DNA from: Nocardioides dokdonensis FR1436
GTDB lineage: Bacteria; Actinomycetota; Actinomycetes; Propionibacteriales; Nocardioidaceae
Direction: 5' to 3'
DNA length: 64,000 bases
NCBI RefSeq assembly: GCF_001653335.1
Contig: NZ_CP015079.1
Span: 1,240,001-1,304,000 of the forward strand
The translations under genes were made by a program, and so were the position numbers. The notes under the pieces are model-generated. The model saw only the letters and a program-made list of their open reading frames with translations. It did not search any database and was not told the DNA's origin. Below are positions 1 to 9,979 of the stretch, in pieces (position 1 is the stretch's first letter; every line of letters begins with the position of its first letter).

Positions 1-924
1 GAGCTCCTCGGCAGTCGTGGCCACCTCGATGTCGAGGACTCCTGCCTCACCGAGCAGGTCGACCACGACCTCGACCTCCGCCGCGAGACCCGCACGGGTG
101 CTGGAGTGGAGCTCGAGGAACAACGCCGGCCGCTCCGGGAGCCGCAGGTCCAGGTAGCGGCTCACGGCCCCGATCGCGAGCTCGTCGACCAGCTCGAGCC
201 GAGCGAGCGGCACCCCCGACTGCATCACGTCGAAGGCGGCCCGGGTCGCCGCTTCGACGCCGGGGAAGAAGGCACGGATGCCCTGCACGCAGGCAGGCCG
301 CGGGTGCACCCTCAGGGTGAGCTCGCTGATCACGCCGAGCGTGCCGCCCGAACCGACGACGAGGTCCTTGAGTGCATATCCGCTGCTCGTCTTGCGGACC
401 GGACGCCCCAGGCGGAGTACCCGCCCGTCGACCAGGGCCAGCTCCAGGGAGAGGACGTTCGCGCGCATCCCGCCGTACTTGATGGTCGTGGTGCCCGAGG
501 CGTTGGTGGAGGCCATGCCTCCCAACGTCGCGTCGGCGCCCGGGTCGACGGGGAAGAAGACACCCGCGGAGCGCAGGTGCGCGTCGAGTTGCATCCGGGT
601 CACCCCCGGCTCCACGGTGACCGTCATGTCCTCGACGCTGTGGCTCAGCACCCGGTCCATCTGCGACACGTCGAGGGCCAGCTCGTCGCCGCGGGGGACC
701 ACCTGCCCGTCAGCACTGGTGCCTGCCCCCCAGGGGATCACCGGCGTGCCGGTCTCTCGCGCGTACCGAAGGGCCGCAAGGACGTCGTCCCTGCTCTCGG
801 CGAAGACCACTCCGGCAGGGTGGACGATGCTGGAACTGTTCTCGTCCCGCCCATGGGCGTCCAGATCCGCCTGTTGACGACTGATCTCGAACGACAGTCC
901 GGGATGGTTGACAGGCGCTGACAT
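1..924 (-). CDS. FAD-linked oxidase, D-lactate/glycolate dehydrogenase-like (3' end outside window)
   Basis: The first 308 codons are visible; the C-terminus lies beyond base 1. The N-terminal half matches the FAD_binding_4 (PCMH) fold of the GlcD/Dld family. It has PVIPWGAGTS at residues 61-70, VEPGVT near 105, and a Gly/Ala-rich pyrophosphate-binding stretch ending GGMASTNASGT near 135-145. Such flavoproteins oxidise 2-hydroxyacids (D-lactate, glycolate) and pass electrons to quinone or cytochrome. The substrate cannot be told without the C-terminal domain. ATG 924 is chosen because homology starts soon after it and a G-rich stretch precedes it; an in-frame GTG lies 11 codons upstream. Confidence 0.85.
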   Translation of the reverse strand, partial: MSAPVNHPGLSFEISRQQADLDAHGRDENSSSIVHPAGVVFAESRDDVLAALRYARETGTPVIPWGAGTSADGQVVPRGDELALDVSQMDRVLSHSVEDMTVTVEPGVTRMQLDAHLRSAGVFFPVDPGADATLGGMASTNASGTTTIKYGGMRANVLSLELALVDGRVLRLGRPVRKTSSGYALKDLVVGSGGTLGVISELTLRVHPRPACVQGIRAFFPGVEAATRAAFDVMQSGVPLARLELVDELAIGAVSRYLDLRLPERPALFLELHSSTRAGLAAEVEVVVDLLGEAGVLDIEVATTAEEL

Positions 925-1081
925 GACGGACCCCCGATTGCCCCACCCGCCCACAGATCAAGCAGCGGGATAACCGACCGTTCGGTTGTGGAACTCGATG
1001 GTCGCCAACCTCCGGCACCGTGTCAACAGGACCCGGCCACCGACTGTCGGCAGCGTCGTGGTCGCCGACCGGTCCCCGGCG

Positions 1082-2854
1082 TCAGGGCTTCTTGTGCCGG
1101 GGCTTCTTGCGCTCGGAGCTGTCGCCCCAGGTGTCGTTCGAGCTGCCGCTGTCGGCCCGCAGCTCGATGAGCTTGCCGGAGATGCGGGTGTCGGCCAGCG
1201 CCGCGAAGACCTGGGGGCCCAGTCCGGCCGGGAGCTCGACGAGCGAGAAGTCGGGCCGGATCGAGATCTTGCCGAAGTCGCCGCGCGAGAGGCCGCCCTC
1301 GTTGGCCAGGGCGCCGACGATCTGGCGGGGCTCGACCTTGTGCCGCTTGCCCACCGAGATCCGGTACGTCGCGAGGTCGACGTCGCCGCCGCGGCGGGGG
1401 GCGCGCTCGGCGCGGGCCTTGCCGGACCTCTCGTCGCGACCGCCACGCTCGGGACGCTCGGGGGCGCGACGAGCCTCGCGCTCGGCGCGGGCCCGGTCGG
1501 CGTCGGCGTCGAGCAGCAGCGGCGTCTCGCCCTGCGCCACGACGGCCAGCGCGGCAGCCACGTCGACCTCGGGCACGTCGTGCTCGCGCACGTAGTGGGC
1601 CACGATGTCGCGGAAGCGCTCGATGCGGTCGCGCTGCTCCAGCGCCTCGGTGATGGCGTCGTCGAAGCGGGTCAGGCGGGTGCTGTTGACGTCCTCGGCG
1701 CTGGGCAGCTGCATCTGGGTCAGCGGCTGGCGGGTCGCCTTCTCGATGTGCTTGAGCAGGTAGCGCTCGCGCGGGGTGATGAACGAGATCGCGTCACCGG
1801 TGCGCCCGGCCCGGCCGGTGCGACCGATGCGGTGCACGTAGGACTCGGTGTCGGTGGGGATGTCGTAGTTGACGACGTGGCTGATGCGCTCGACGTCGAG
1901 ACCGCGGGCGGCCACGTCGGTGGCGACCAGGATGTCGAGCTTGCCGGCCTTGAGCTGGTTGACCGTGCGCTCGCGCTGGACCTGGGCGATGTCACCGTTG
2001 ATCGCGGCGGCCGAGTAGCCCCGAGCCCGCAGCTTCTCGGCCAGGGTCTCGGTCTCGTTCTTGGTCCGGACGAACACGATCATGCCCTCGAAGTTCTCGA
2101 CCTCGAGGATGCGGGTGAGCGCGTCGACCTTCTGCGGGTAGGACACGGTCAGGTAGCGCTGGGTGATGTTCGCGGCGGTGCGCGCGCTGCGCTTGACCGT
2201 GATCTCGGCGGGATCGCGGAGGTACTGCTTGGAGAGCCGACGGATCTGCGTGGGCATGGTGGCCGAGAACAGCGCCACCTGCTTGTCGTCGGGGGTCTCG
2301 GCCAGGATCGTCTCGACGTCCTCGGCGAAGCCCATGTTGAGCATCTCGTCGGCCTCGTCGAGCACCAGGAAGCGCAGCTTCGACAAGTCGAGGGTGCCCT
2401 TGTCGAGGTGGTCCATGATCCGACCCGGGGTGCCGACGACGATGTGCACGCCGCGGCGCAGCGCCGAGAGCTGCACGCCGTAGGCCTGGCCGCCGTAGAC
2501 GGGCAGCACGTGCACGCCCTTCATCCGCGCGGCGTACTTCTCGAAGGCCTCGCACACCTGGAGCGCGAGCTCACGGGTGGGGGCCAGCACGAGCGCCTGC
2601 GGGCTCTTCTGCGACAGGTCCAGGTTGGAGAGGATCGGCAGCGCGAACGCGGCGGTCTTGCCGGTCCCGGTCTGCGCCAGGCCGACCACGTCGCGACCCT
2701 GCAGGAGGGTGGGGATGGTCTCGGCCTGGATGGCCGACGGGGTCTCGTAGCCCACGTCGGACAGGGCCTTCAGCACCTGCTCGGACAGACCGAGCTCGAC
2801 GAACGTCGGCACCTGCTCCTCGACGGTCGGGGTCTCACTCTCGGGGGAAGTCAC
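1082..2854 (-). CDS. DEAD-box ATP-dependent RNA helicase with DbpA-type RNA-binding domain
   Basis: A 590-aa protein beginning at a GTG. The Q motif is followed by AQTGTGKT (motif I, near residue 60), PTREL, TPGR, DEAD (motif II), SAT (motif III), and in the second RecA domain ARGLD and HRIGRTGR (motif VI). A low-complexity Arg/Glu/Ala linker leads to a C-terminal DbpA-like RNA-binding domain around residues 480-555, then a basic tail ending RKKPRHKKP. This is the CsdA/DeaD layout, which unwinds structured RNA in ribosome assembly and at low temperature. The open frame continues upstream of the GTG, but the protein family starts here. Confidence 0.93.
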   Translation of the reverse strand: MTSPESETPTVEEQVPTFVELGLSEQVLKALSDVGYETPSAIQAETIPTLLQGRDVVGLAQTGTGKTAAFALPILSNLDLSQKSPQALVLAPTRELALQVCEAFEKYAARMKGVHVLPVYGGQAYGVQLSALRRGVHIVVGTPGRIMDHLDKGTLDLSKLRFLVLDEADEMLNMGFAEDVETILAETPDDKQVALFSATMPTQIRRLSKQYLRDPAEITVKRSARTAANITQRYLTVSYPQKVDALTRILEVENFEGMIVFVRTKNETETLAEKLRARGYSAAAINGDIAQVQRERTVNQLKAGKLDILVATDVAARGLDVERISHVVNYDIPTDTESYVHRIGRTGRAGRTGDAISFITPRERYLLKHIEKATRQPLTQMQLPSAEDVNSTRLTRFDDAITEALEQRDRIERFRDIVAHYVREHDVPEVDVAAALAVVAQGETPLLLDADADRARAEREARRAPERPERGGRDERSGKARAERAPRRGGDVDLATYRISVGKRHKVEPRQIVGALANEGGLSRGDFGKISIRPDFSLVELPAGLGPQVFAALADTRISGKLIELRADSGSSNDTWGDSSERKKPRHKKP

Positions 2855-2955
2855 CTTGCAACGGTAGTCGCTCGGGGGGTCGCTCTTCCATTCGTGCTCG
2901 CGGTGGGCTCGGTCACCCCCTGCTGGGGAGGCTGTTCCGAGCCCACCGCTCGAGG

Positions 2956-4800
<1,845 letters not shown>

Positions 4801-4815
4801 GGGTGGGGTCCTTGC

Positions 4816-5139
4816 CTATCCGTAGACGATCCGGCGCAGCTGGCGCTCGGAGAGGGTGGGTGGGGCCACCACGCGCTGCGCCAGCTCGGCGCCCACGCGG
4901 GTGAAGATCTCGGGGTTGCGCAGGCCGCGGGCCTGCAGCTGCCCGTGGCGGCGGCGTACGTAGTCCTCCACGCTCTCGCGCTGGAAGGCCGTCACGTCGC
5001 CGATGACCCGGCGCGCCTCGGCCTCGTCGAGGCCGGTGGTCGCCACCAGGTGCTGCACCAGCGGCGCCAGGAGATCGGGCTCGTTCGCCCGGCGGCCCGC
5101 TGCTGTCACCTGCGCAATCTGACGGGAAGCGCCGGACAT
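4816..5139 (-). CDS. Small protein of unknown function upstream of glmS
   Basis: 107 aa starting MSGASRQIAQ; I do not recognise a domain. It is soluble, charged and probably mostly helical, with EAEARRVIGDV and ESVEDYVRRRHGQLQARG, and the C-terminus is LSERQLRRIVYG. It ends 15 bp before glmS on the same strand, which suggests an operon. The frame stays open 45 codons further upstream to base 5274, but that extension has no protein-like character and crosses the divergent promoter region, so the ATG at 5139 is preferred. A small inverted repeat (5150-5167) lies just upstream of this start. Confidence 0.6.
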   Translation of the reverse strand: MSGASRQIAQVTAAGRRANEPDLLAPLVQHLVATTGLDEAEARRVIGDVTAFQRESVEDYVRRRHGQLQARGLRNPEIFTRVGAELAQRVVAPPTLSERQLRRIVYG

Positions 5140-5149
5140 GCGCAAGTCC

Positions 5150-5167
5150 CTGCCCGGAATCGGGCAG
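5150..5167 (-). promoter_or_regulatory. Inverted repeat in leader of the glmS-linked small gene
   Basis: A perfect 7-bp arm pair (CTGCCCG / CGGGCAG) separated by 4 bases, centred about 20 bp upstream of the 107-aa gene start. It could be a protein operator in the divergent promoter or a leader hairpin near the ribosome binding site. No homologue was recognised. Confidence 0.3.
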
Positions 5168-5261
5168 AAAGGCGTCACTCGCTCGACTCCAGCACCTTCC
5201 GTGCGACGCACCTGCGTTCTTCTGGTACCTTGGTGAACAGAAGATGAACAGGAGGTGTCCG

Positions 5262-5405
5262 ATGTCGGACGCACAGATGACCGGTCGTCCCACGCTGACC
5301 TGGGCCCTCGTGGCCGACGCCGACGGTGGCACGCACCTGGAGTCGCACTGGACGATCCCGCAGACCGCGCTCGCGGCCGCCTCGCCGGCCGCCCACGCCG
5401 CCTGA
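5262..5405 (+). CDS. 47-aa small protein of unknown function
   Basis: A short frame that starts at an ATG with a strong ribosome binding site (AGGAGG about 6 bases upstream) and stops at 5405. The protein begins MSDAQMTGRPTLTWALVADA, continues with DGGTHLESHWTIP, and ends in an Ala-rich tail. It has no signal peptide and no membrane segment. It is divergent from the glmS-linked gene. The clean ribosome binding site, amphipathic content and downstream hairpin (5446-5480) make it a credible gene. The function is unknown. Confidence 0.6.
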   Translation: MSDAQMTGRPTLTWALVADADGGTHLESHWTIPQTALAAASPAAHAA

Positions 5406-5445
5406 CGCGCCCCGCGCTCTACCCAGCACCCAGCACCCAGCACCC

Positions 5446-5480
5446 AGGAGCCGCGTCCCCGAGCCGGGGGCGCGGCTCCT
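5446..5480 (+). terminator. Stem-loop terminator after the 47-aa gene
   Basis: Fifteen-base arms (AGGAGCCGCGTCCCC and GGGGGCGCGGCTCCT, pairing with one G-U) flank a 5-base loop. It is preceded by three or four copies of a CCCAGCA direct repeat at about 5421-5446. No U-tract follows, as is usual for actinobacterial hairpin terminators. Confidence 0.6.
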
Positions 5481-5589
5481 GCGCGTCCCCCCGCTCCTGC
5501 ACGAGAGATCCATGCCCTGCGGAATAGATCCGGGCACCCCCCGCTTGAGATGGTTGAATCTTCACCCACTATCTCCCAGGAGCTTCCTC

Positions 5590-6255
5590 ATGGCCTTCTT
5601 CCGCAAGACCACCGCCCCCGCCGCCCGCACCGCCGTCCAGGCGACCCCCGCGACGACCGCGACGACCGCGACGACCGCGACGACCGCGACCGCCACGTTC
5701 GACGCTCCCACCGCGGCGCTCGACGACATCTCCGGCGACTACACGATCGACGCGAGCCACAGCCGCCTCGGCTTCAGCGCCCGGCACGCGATGGTCACCA
5801 CCGTCCGCGGCCAGTTCTCCGAGTGGTCCGGCACCGCCCACGTCGACACCGCGAACCCGGCGGCCTCCTCGGTCCGCCTGAGCATCGCGACCGCCTCGAT
5901 CGACACCGGCAGCGCGGACCGGGACGGCCACCTGGTCTCGGCCGACTTCTTCGACGCCGTGGAGAACCCGGAGATCACTTTCGTGTCCACCGACGTGAGC
6001 CGCGACGGGTCGGACTGGACCATCACCGGCGACCTCAGCATCAAGGGCGTCGCCCGCCCGGTCACCCTCGAGTTCGAGTCGACCGGCTCGGCGAAGGACC
6101 CGTTCGGCAACCTGCGCATCGGCTTCGAGGGCGGCACCACCATCAACCGCAAGGACTGGGGCCTGATCTGGAACGCGGCGCTCGAGACCGGCGGTGTGCT
6201 CGTCTCCGAGAAGATCAAGCTCGACTTCGACGTCTCGGCGATCCGCGACGCCTGA
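5590..6255 (+). CDS. YceI-family lipocalin-like protein
   Basis: 221 aa. After a variable Ala/Thr-rich N-terminus, residues 50-221 match YceI: DYTIDASHSRLGFSARHAMV at the start, GHLVSADFFD, then SIKGVARPVTLEFE and NRKDWGLIWN. YceI proteins form a beta-barrel that binds polyisoprenoid-like lipids. Unlike E. coli YceI there is no signal peptide, so it is probably cytoplasmic. ATG 5590 follows the ribosome binding site CCAGGAGC; the frame is open further upstream but not protein-like. A 9-bp tandem repeat encodes the Thr-Thr-Ala run. Confidence 0.9.
   Translation: MAFFRKTTAPAARTAVQATPATTATTATTATTATATFDAPTAALDDISGDYTIDASHSRLGFSARHAMVTTVRGQFSEWSGTAHVDTANPAASSVRLSIATASIDTGSADRDGHLVSADFFDAVENPEITFVSTDVSRDGSDWTITGDLSIKGVARPVTLEFESTGSAKDPFGNLRIGFEGGTTINRKDWGLIWNAALETGGVLVSEKIKLDFDVSAIRDA
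5650..5685 (+). repeat. 9-bp tandem repeat inside the YceI gene
   Basis: Four perfect copies of GCGACGACC in frame, encoding a Thr-Thr-Ala repeat in the N-terminal linker. Being a multiple of three, copy-number change would alter linker length without a frameshift. Confidence 0.8.
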
Positions 6256-6265
6256 GCCCACTCCT

Positions 6266-6302
6266 CGCCGCCGGCCCCGGGACAAACCGGGTGCCGGCGG
6301 CG
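6266..6302 (+). terminator. Hairpin terminator after the YceI gene
   Basis: Perfect 10-base arms CGCCGCCGGC and GCCGGCGGCG enclose a second short CCGG/CCGG stem. It lies 11 bp after the YceI stop and 25 bp before the next start, so it probably ends the YceI transcript. Confidence 0.6.
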
Positions 6303-6326
6303 GTGTCCTTGGGTCATCATCGACTC

Positions 6327-7250
6327 ATGAGCACGAGCGCCTGCGTCCCGTCGCTGCCCGACGGGCTGACCACCCGGCCCCTGCGGCTCGCCGACGCACC
6401 GTCCGTCACGGAGGTGATCCGGGCCGAGGAGCTCGTCGACCTCGGCGCCGCCGAGATGAGCGTCGAGGAGGTCCGCGAGGACTGGTGCCGCCCCAGCTAC
6501 GACCTCAGCACCAGCACCCGGGCCGTCCTCGACCCGGCGGCCGGCGACCGGCTGGTCGCGTACGTCGACCACACGGGGGACGACGTCGCCTACGCCGGCG
6601 TGCACCCGGCGTACCAGGGCCGCGGCATCGGGACCTGGCTGGCCGCCTGGGTCCAGCAGCGGGCCCGCGAGGCCGGGGCGACCCGGATCGGCAGCCAGGT
6701 GCCGCAGGGCAGCGCCGCCGACAGGTTCATGCAGGCGCAGGGCTATCGGTTGCGCTGGACCGCCTGGGACCTGGAGCTGCCCGCCGGGACGACGATGCCG
6801 GCGGCGCCCCTGGCGCCCGGGCACACCCTGCGCGACGCCGAGCCCGCCGACCACGAGCCCGCCTGGACCCTGCTCGAGGACTGCTTCCTCGAGTGGGCCG
6901 AGCGCCCGCGGCAGCCGTTCGACGACTTCGGCGCCCGGATCTGGGACCGCGAGGGCTACGCGCCGTGGCAGCTGCGCCTGGTGCACGACGAGTCCGGGGC
7001 CCTGGTCGGCGCCACGCACGTGCACCTGTCCGGTGGGGGCGGCTACGTCGCCAAGATCGGTGTGCGGCGCGACCGTCGCGGCCGCGGGCTGGCCGCCGCG
7101 ATGCTCACCGACGCCTTCGCCCTGGCCCGCGCGCACGGCGCCCGGCGCTGCTACCTGTCCACCGACTCGCGCACCGGCGCGCTGGGGCTCTACGAGCACG
7201 TGGGCATGGTGGTGTCCTCGACGTGGGTCCACCGCGCCGTCGACCTCTGA
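6327..7250 (+). CDS. Tandem GNAT-family N-acetyltransferase
   Basis: 307 aa, about twice a single GNAT domain. The first half carries the acetyl-CoA-binding signature HPAYQGRGIGTWL near residue 93 and the second RRDRRGRGLAAAML near residue 252, each on a V/A beta-strand as in motif A. The C-terminal STDSRTGALGLYEHVGM also fits. Double-GNAT proteins of this kind include mycothiol synthase relatives, but I see no specific MshD signature, so the acceptor is unknown. ATG 6327 starts the homology. Confidence 0.88.
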   Translation: MSTSACVPSLPDGLTTRPLRLADAPSVTEVIRAEELVDLGAAEMSVEEVREDWCRPSYDLSTSTRAVLDPAAGDRLVAYVDHTGDDVAYAGVHPAYQGRGIGTWLAAWVQQRAREAGATRIGSQVPQGSAADRFMQAQGYRLRWTAWDLELPAGTTMPAAPLAPGHTLRDAEPADHEPAWTLLEDCFLEWAERPRQPFDDFGARIWDREGYAPWQLRLVHDESGALVGATHVHLSGGGGYVAKIGVRRDRRGRGLAAAMLTDAFALARAHGARRCYLSTDSRTGALGLYEHVGMVVSSTWVHRAVDL

Positions 7251-7291
7251 GCCAGGGTGCCGGCGACCGCACGGTCTGCGAAGGTGGGTCC

Positions 7292-8503
7292 GTGCCGAGC
7301 ACCACGAGCCCGGACCTGCGCGGAGCGGGTCTCCAGCGCTCCCTGGTCGCGCTCATCCAGGTGCTCGGGCTCGCCGTGTGGTTCTCCGCCACCGCGATCG
7401 CGCCCACCCTGCGCCGCGAGTGGGGACTCGGCGACACCTCGGTGGTGTGGCTGACCGGGGCGGTGCAGGTCGGCTTCGTCGTCGGCGCGCTGACCTCGAG
7501 CGTGCTCAACCTGCCGGACCGGATGCCCCCGCAGCGCCTGGTGGCGCTGTGCGCGCTCGGGGCCGCAGCCTCCACGGCGCTCCTCGCGGTGGCCGCCGAC
7601 CGCCTGGGCGCTGCCCTGCCGCTGCGCTTCCTGACCGGCGTCTTCCTGGCCGGGATCTACCCGGTCGGGATGAAGCTGATGGCGTCGTGGTCGCTGCCCG
7701 TCGACCGTGGCCGCGCCTTCGGGGTGCTCATCGGCGCCCTGACCCTGGGCTCGGCCCTGCCGCACCTGATCAGCGCCGCGGGCCCGCTGCCCTGGCGCGC
7801 GGTGATGCTCACCGCCTCGGCCCTGACCCTGGTCGCCGGCGTGGTCGCGTGGACCGTGCTGCGCCCGGGTCCGTTGCTGGCGCCCGGTCAGCGCCCGCGG
7901 GCCCGGCACGCCCTCGCGGGACTGCGCGAGCCGGCACCCCGCCTGGCCAACCTGGGCTACTTCGGGCACATGTGGGAGCTCTACGCGCTGTGGACCTGGC
8001 TGCCGGCGTTCCTGGTGCGCCAGCCGGCGTGGGAGCTGTCGGGCGCCGGGGTGAGCGCGGTGACGTTCGGCACCGTCGGCGCCGCCGGACTCGTGGGCAG
8101 CCTCCTGGGCGGCTGGGCGGCCGACCGCTACGGCCGCTCGCGCGCCGCTGTGGCCGCGATGGCCACCAGTGCCGCCTGCTGTCTGCTGGCGCCGCTGCTC
8201 TGGTCGGCGGGCCCGGTGCTCCTCGTGGTGTTCCTGCTGGTGTGGGGCGCCTCGGTGATCGCCGACTCGGGCGTCTTCTCGACCGCGCTGAGCGAGACCG
8301 CCGACCAGCGCTACGTCGGGACCGCGCTGAGCGTGCAGACCGCGGTGGGCTTCACGTTGTCGGTGGTGACCATCCAGCTGCTGCCGCTGCTCGCCGACGA
8401 GATCGGGTGGCGCTGGGCGTTCTGGCTGCTGGCGCCCGGTCCCGCACTGGGCGCGCTCGCGATGCTGCGCCTGGGCCGGATCACGGCACCTCGACCGTCG
8501 TGA
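7292..8503 (+). CDS. MFS transporter
   Basis: 403 aa from a GTG, with about twelve hydrophobic segments, beginning LIQVLGLAVWFSATAIAPTL and containing the inter-helix loop GGWAADRYGRSR around residues 270-281 (MFS motif A-like). It looks like a complete major facilitator; substrate unknown. It starts 41 bp after the acetyltransferase gene and its 3' end overlaps the convergent downstream gene by 23 bp. Confidence 0.88.
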   Translation: MPSTTSPDLRGAGLQRSLVALIQVLGLAVWFSATAIAPTLRREWGLGDTSVVWLTGAVQVGFVVGALTSSVLNLPDRMPPQRLVALCALGAAASTALLAVAADRLGAALPLRFLTGVFLAGIYPVGMKLMASWSLPVDRGRAFGVLIGALTLGSALPHLISAAGPLPWRAVMLTASALTLVAGVVAWTVLRPGPLLAPGQRPRARHALAGLREPAPRLANLGYFGHMWELYALWTWLPAFLVRQPAWELSGAGVSAVTFGTVGAAGLVGSLLGGWAADRYGRSRAAVAAMATSAACCLLAPLLWSAGPVLLVVFLLVWGASVIADSGVFSTALSETADQRYVGTALSVQTAVGFTLSVVTIQLLPLLADEIGWRWAFWLLAPGPALGALAMLRLGRITAPRPS

Positions 8504-9080
8504 CCACCGAGGTCACCGACGGGCGTCGCGGGGTCGAGGAGAACCCGAAGTCGGGGGCCGGGTGCACCGGCGCCAGGGCACCGAGGTCGCGGCCCTCGAG
8601 CCGGCCGCGGACCGCGGTCACGGCGTGGTGGTCGGTGGCGCCGTACCACTCGCGGCGCCCGTGGCCGGCCGACCCCCGGGTGCGCACGCCCCGCATCACG
8701 ACCCGGGCGACCGGGTCGATCGCGGCGCAGAAGGCCGGCGCGGTGGCCACCGGGTCGGGCACCAGGCCCAGCAGCCGGCCCAGCGGCGTACGCCCGCCGA
8801 CGTCGAGGTCGAGCTCGAGGGAGTCGGCGCGCACCGACCACGCGGTCGGCGGCCCGGTGGTCGCGAACTCCTCCACCCGCACCTCGTCGAAGGTGTAGGT
8901 GCGCGCGATGAAGTCGGCGACCCGCTGGGTCGGGGCCAGCAACAGGCGGTGGCCCGAGGGCAGCGCCACCATCGCGTCGGAGAACGGCCCCCACGGGGTG
9001 CGGTCCCAGCGCCCGACGACGACCCGCACCCCCGAGGTGCTGCCGACGCCGGCGATCCGGCCGTGGAAGCGCTGACGCAT
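8481..9080 (-). CDS. Conserved hypothetical protein
   Basis: 199 aa beginning MRQRFHGRIAGVGSTSGVRV; no family recognised with confidence. It is soluble, without signal peptide or membrane segments. Internal GRWDRTPWGPFSDAMVALPSGHRLLLAP and SLELDLDVGGRTPLGRLL suggest a beta-rich fold. Its 3' end overlaps the convergent MFS gene by 23 bp. A twin inverted repeat (9111-9235) lies between its start and the TetR stop. Confidence 0.7.
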   Translation of the reverse strand: MRQRFHGRIAGVGSTSGVRVVVGRWDRTPWGPFSDAMVALPSGHRLLLAPTQRVADFIARTYTFDEVRVEEFATTGPPTAWSVRADSLELDLDVGGRTPLGRLLGLVPDPVATAPAFCAAIDPVARVVMRGVRTRGSAGHGRREWYGATDHHAVTAVRGRLEGRDLGALAPVHPAPDFGFSSTPRRPSVTSVVTTVEVP

Positions 9081-9110
9081 GCCGCGAGCCTAGGCGGCGC
9101 CACCACCCCC

Positions 9111-9163
9111 AGCGGTGGGCTGGCAACCGGAACCGGGGCCAAGGTGGTTGCTGGCTCACCGCT
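9111..9163. repeat. 53-bp extragenic inverted repeat, copy 1
   Basis: Arms AGCGGTGGGCTGGCAACC and GGTTGCTGGCTCACCGCT are near-perfect inverted repeats around a 17-bp variable centre. A second copy of identical length follows 19 bp later. The arrangement resembles REP/BIME-type extragenic palindromes. Confidence 0.8.
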
Positions 9164-9182
9164 GCCGACCGCGCCGGTGCCC

Positions 9183-9235
9183 AGCGGTGAGCTGGCAACC
9201 TGGGTCGGTCCGACAACGGTTGCTGGCTCACCGCT
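9183..9235. repeat. 53-bp extragenic inverted repeat, copy 2
   Basis: Left arm AGCGGTGAGCTGGCAACC and right arm GGTTGCTGGCTCACCGCT match copy 1 except for one base. The 17-bp centre differs. The pair forms a tandem of two cruciform-capable units between two minus-strand genes. Confidence 0.8.
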
Positions 9236-9261
9236 CCCGGGCCCGGCACCCCAGGAAGCGC

Positions 9262-9879
9262 TCAGGCGTGGCCCAACCGCTCGAACGCGCGGGTGGCGGC
9301 GTCGACGATGTCGTCGGGGCCGGCGGTGATCGAGCCGTCGAGCCAGGCGCCGACCAGCTTCTCCAGGCCCCCGATGAACATCAGCCCGGCGAGCTCGCCG
9401 TCGCGGCCCTGGAGCGCGTCGGAGCCGTAGAGCGCGGCCGCCTCGGAGGCGGCGTACGCACCGAAGCCGCGCAGCATCGCGTTGCGCGGCGCGGCGAGGG
9501 TCGGGCGCGAGGCGCCCAGCAGGATCGCCACCCGGCCCTTGCGCGGGTCGTCGGTGATGACGGCGACGAAGGCGGCCACGGCGGCCCGCACCCGCTCGGC
9601 GGGCCCGCCCTCGGTGTCGTTGATCGCGGCGTCGACGACGGTGCGGATCTCCTCGGTGATGCCGGCCAGCACGGCCAGCAGCGCCTCGTCGAGGTTGGCG
9701 AACTGCTCGTAGAAGTAGCGCTCGGTCAGCCCGGCCTCGGCGCAGATGCGGGTCATCGTGACGGGCGGTCCGTCGGTGCGGCCCCAGACCTCGAGGGCAG
9801 CGGCGACGAGCTGCTCCCGGCGCGCGGCGATGCGCTCCTGGGCGCTCTGCCCGCGGTAGCGCCCTGCTTTGACAGCCAT
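9262..9879 (-). CDS. TetR-family transcriptional regulator
   Basis: 205 aa starting MAVKAGRYRGQSAQERIAAR. The N-terminal helix-turn-helix covers about residues 17-62, with the typical ICAEAGLTERYFYEQFANLDEALL. The C-terminal ligand-binding domain is generic. It is divergent from the P450 gene, and a perfect 16-bp palindrome (9947-9962) lies between them, so it most likely represses the P450-dehydrogenase operon and possibly itself. The open frame extends 34 codons upstream but the family begins at this ATG. Confidence 0.92.
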   Translation of the reverse strand: MAVKAGRYRGQSAQERIAARREQLVAAALEVWGRTDGPPVTMTRICAEAGLTERYFYEQFANLDEALLAVLAGITEEIRTVVDAAINDTEGGPAERVRAAVAAFVAVITDDPRKGRVAILLGASRPTLAAPRNAMLRGFGAYAASEAAALYGSDALQGRDGELAGLMFIGGLEKLVGAWLDGSITAGPDDIVDAATRAFERLGHA

Positions 9880-9946
9880 GAGCGCATGGTGCCACGAGCG
9901 CCCCGACGCGCTCCGCCTCCCTCCAGGGTGTCCCCACCCCGGTATT

Positions 9947-9962
9947 GACAGGACGTCCTGTC
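9947..9962. promoter_or_regulatory. Palindromic TetR operator overlapping the P450 promoter
   Basis: GACAGGACGTCCTGTC is a perfect 16-bp palindrome. A consensus -35 hexamer TTGACA occupies 9945-9950 and overlaps its left end on the plus strand. Binding here would block RNA polymerase at the P450 promoter. The site is 67 bp upstream of the tetR start and 18 bp before the P450 ATG. Confidence 0.75.
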
Positions 9963-9979
9963 TGAATGACGCTGCACCC

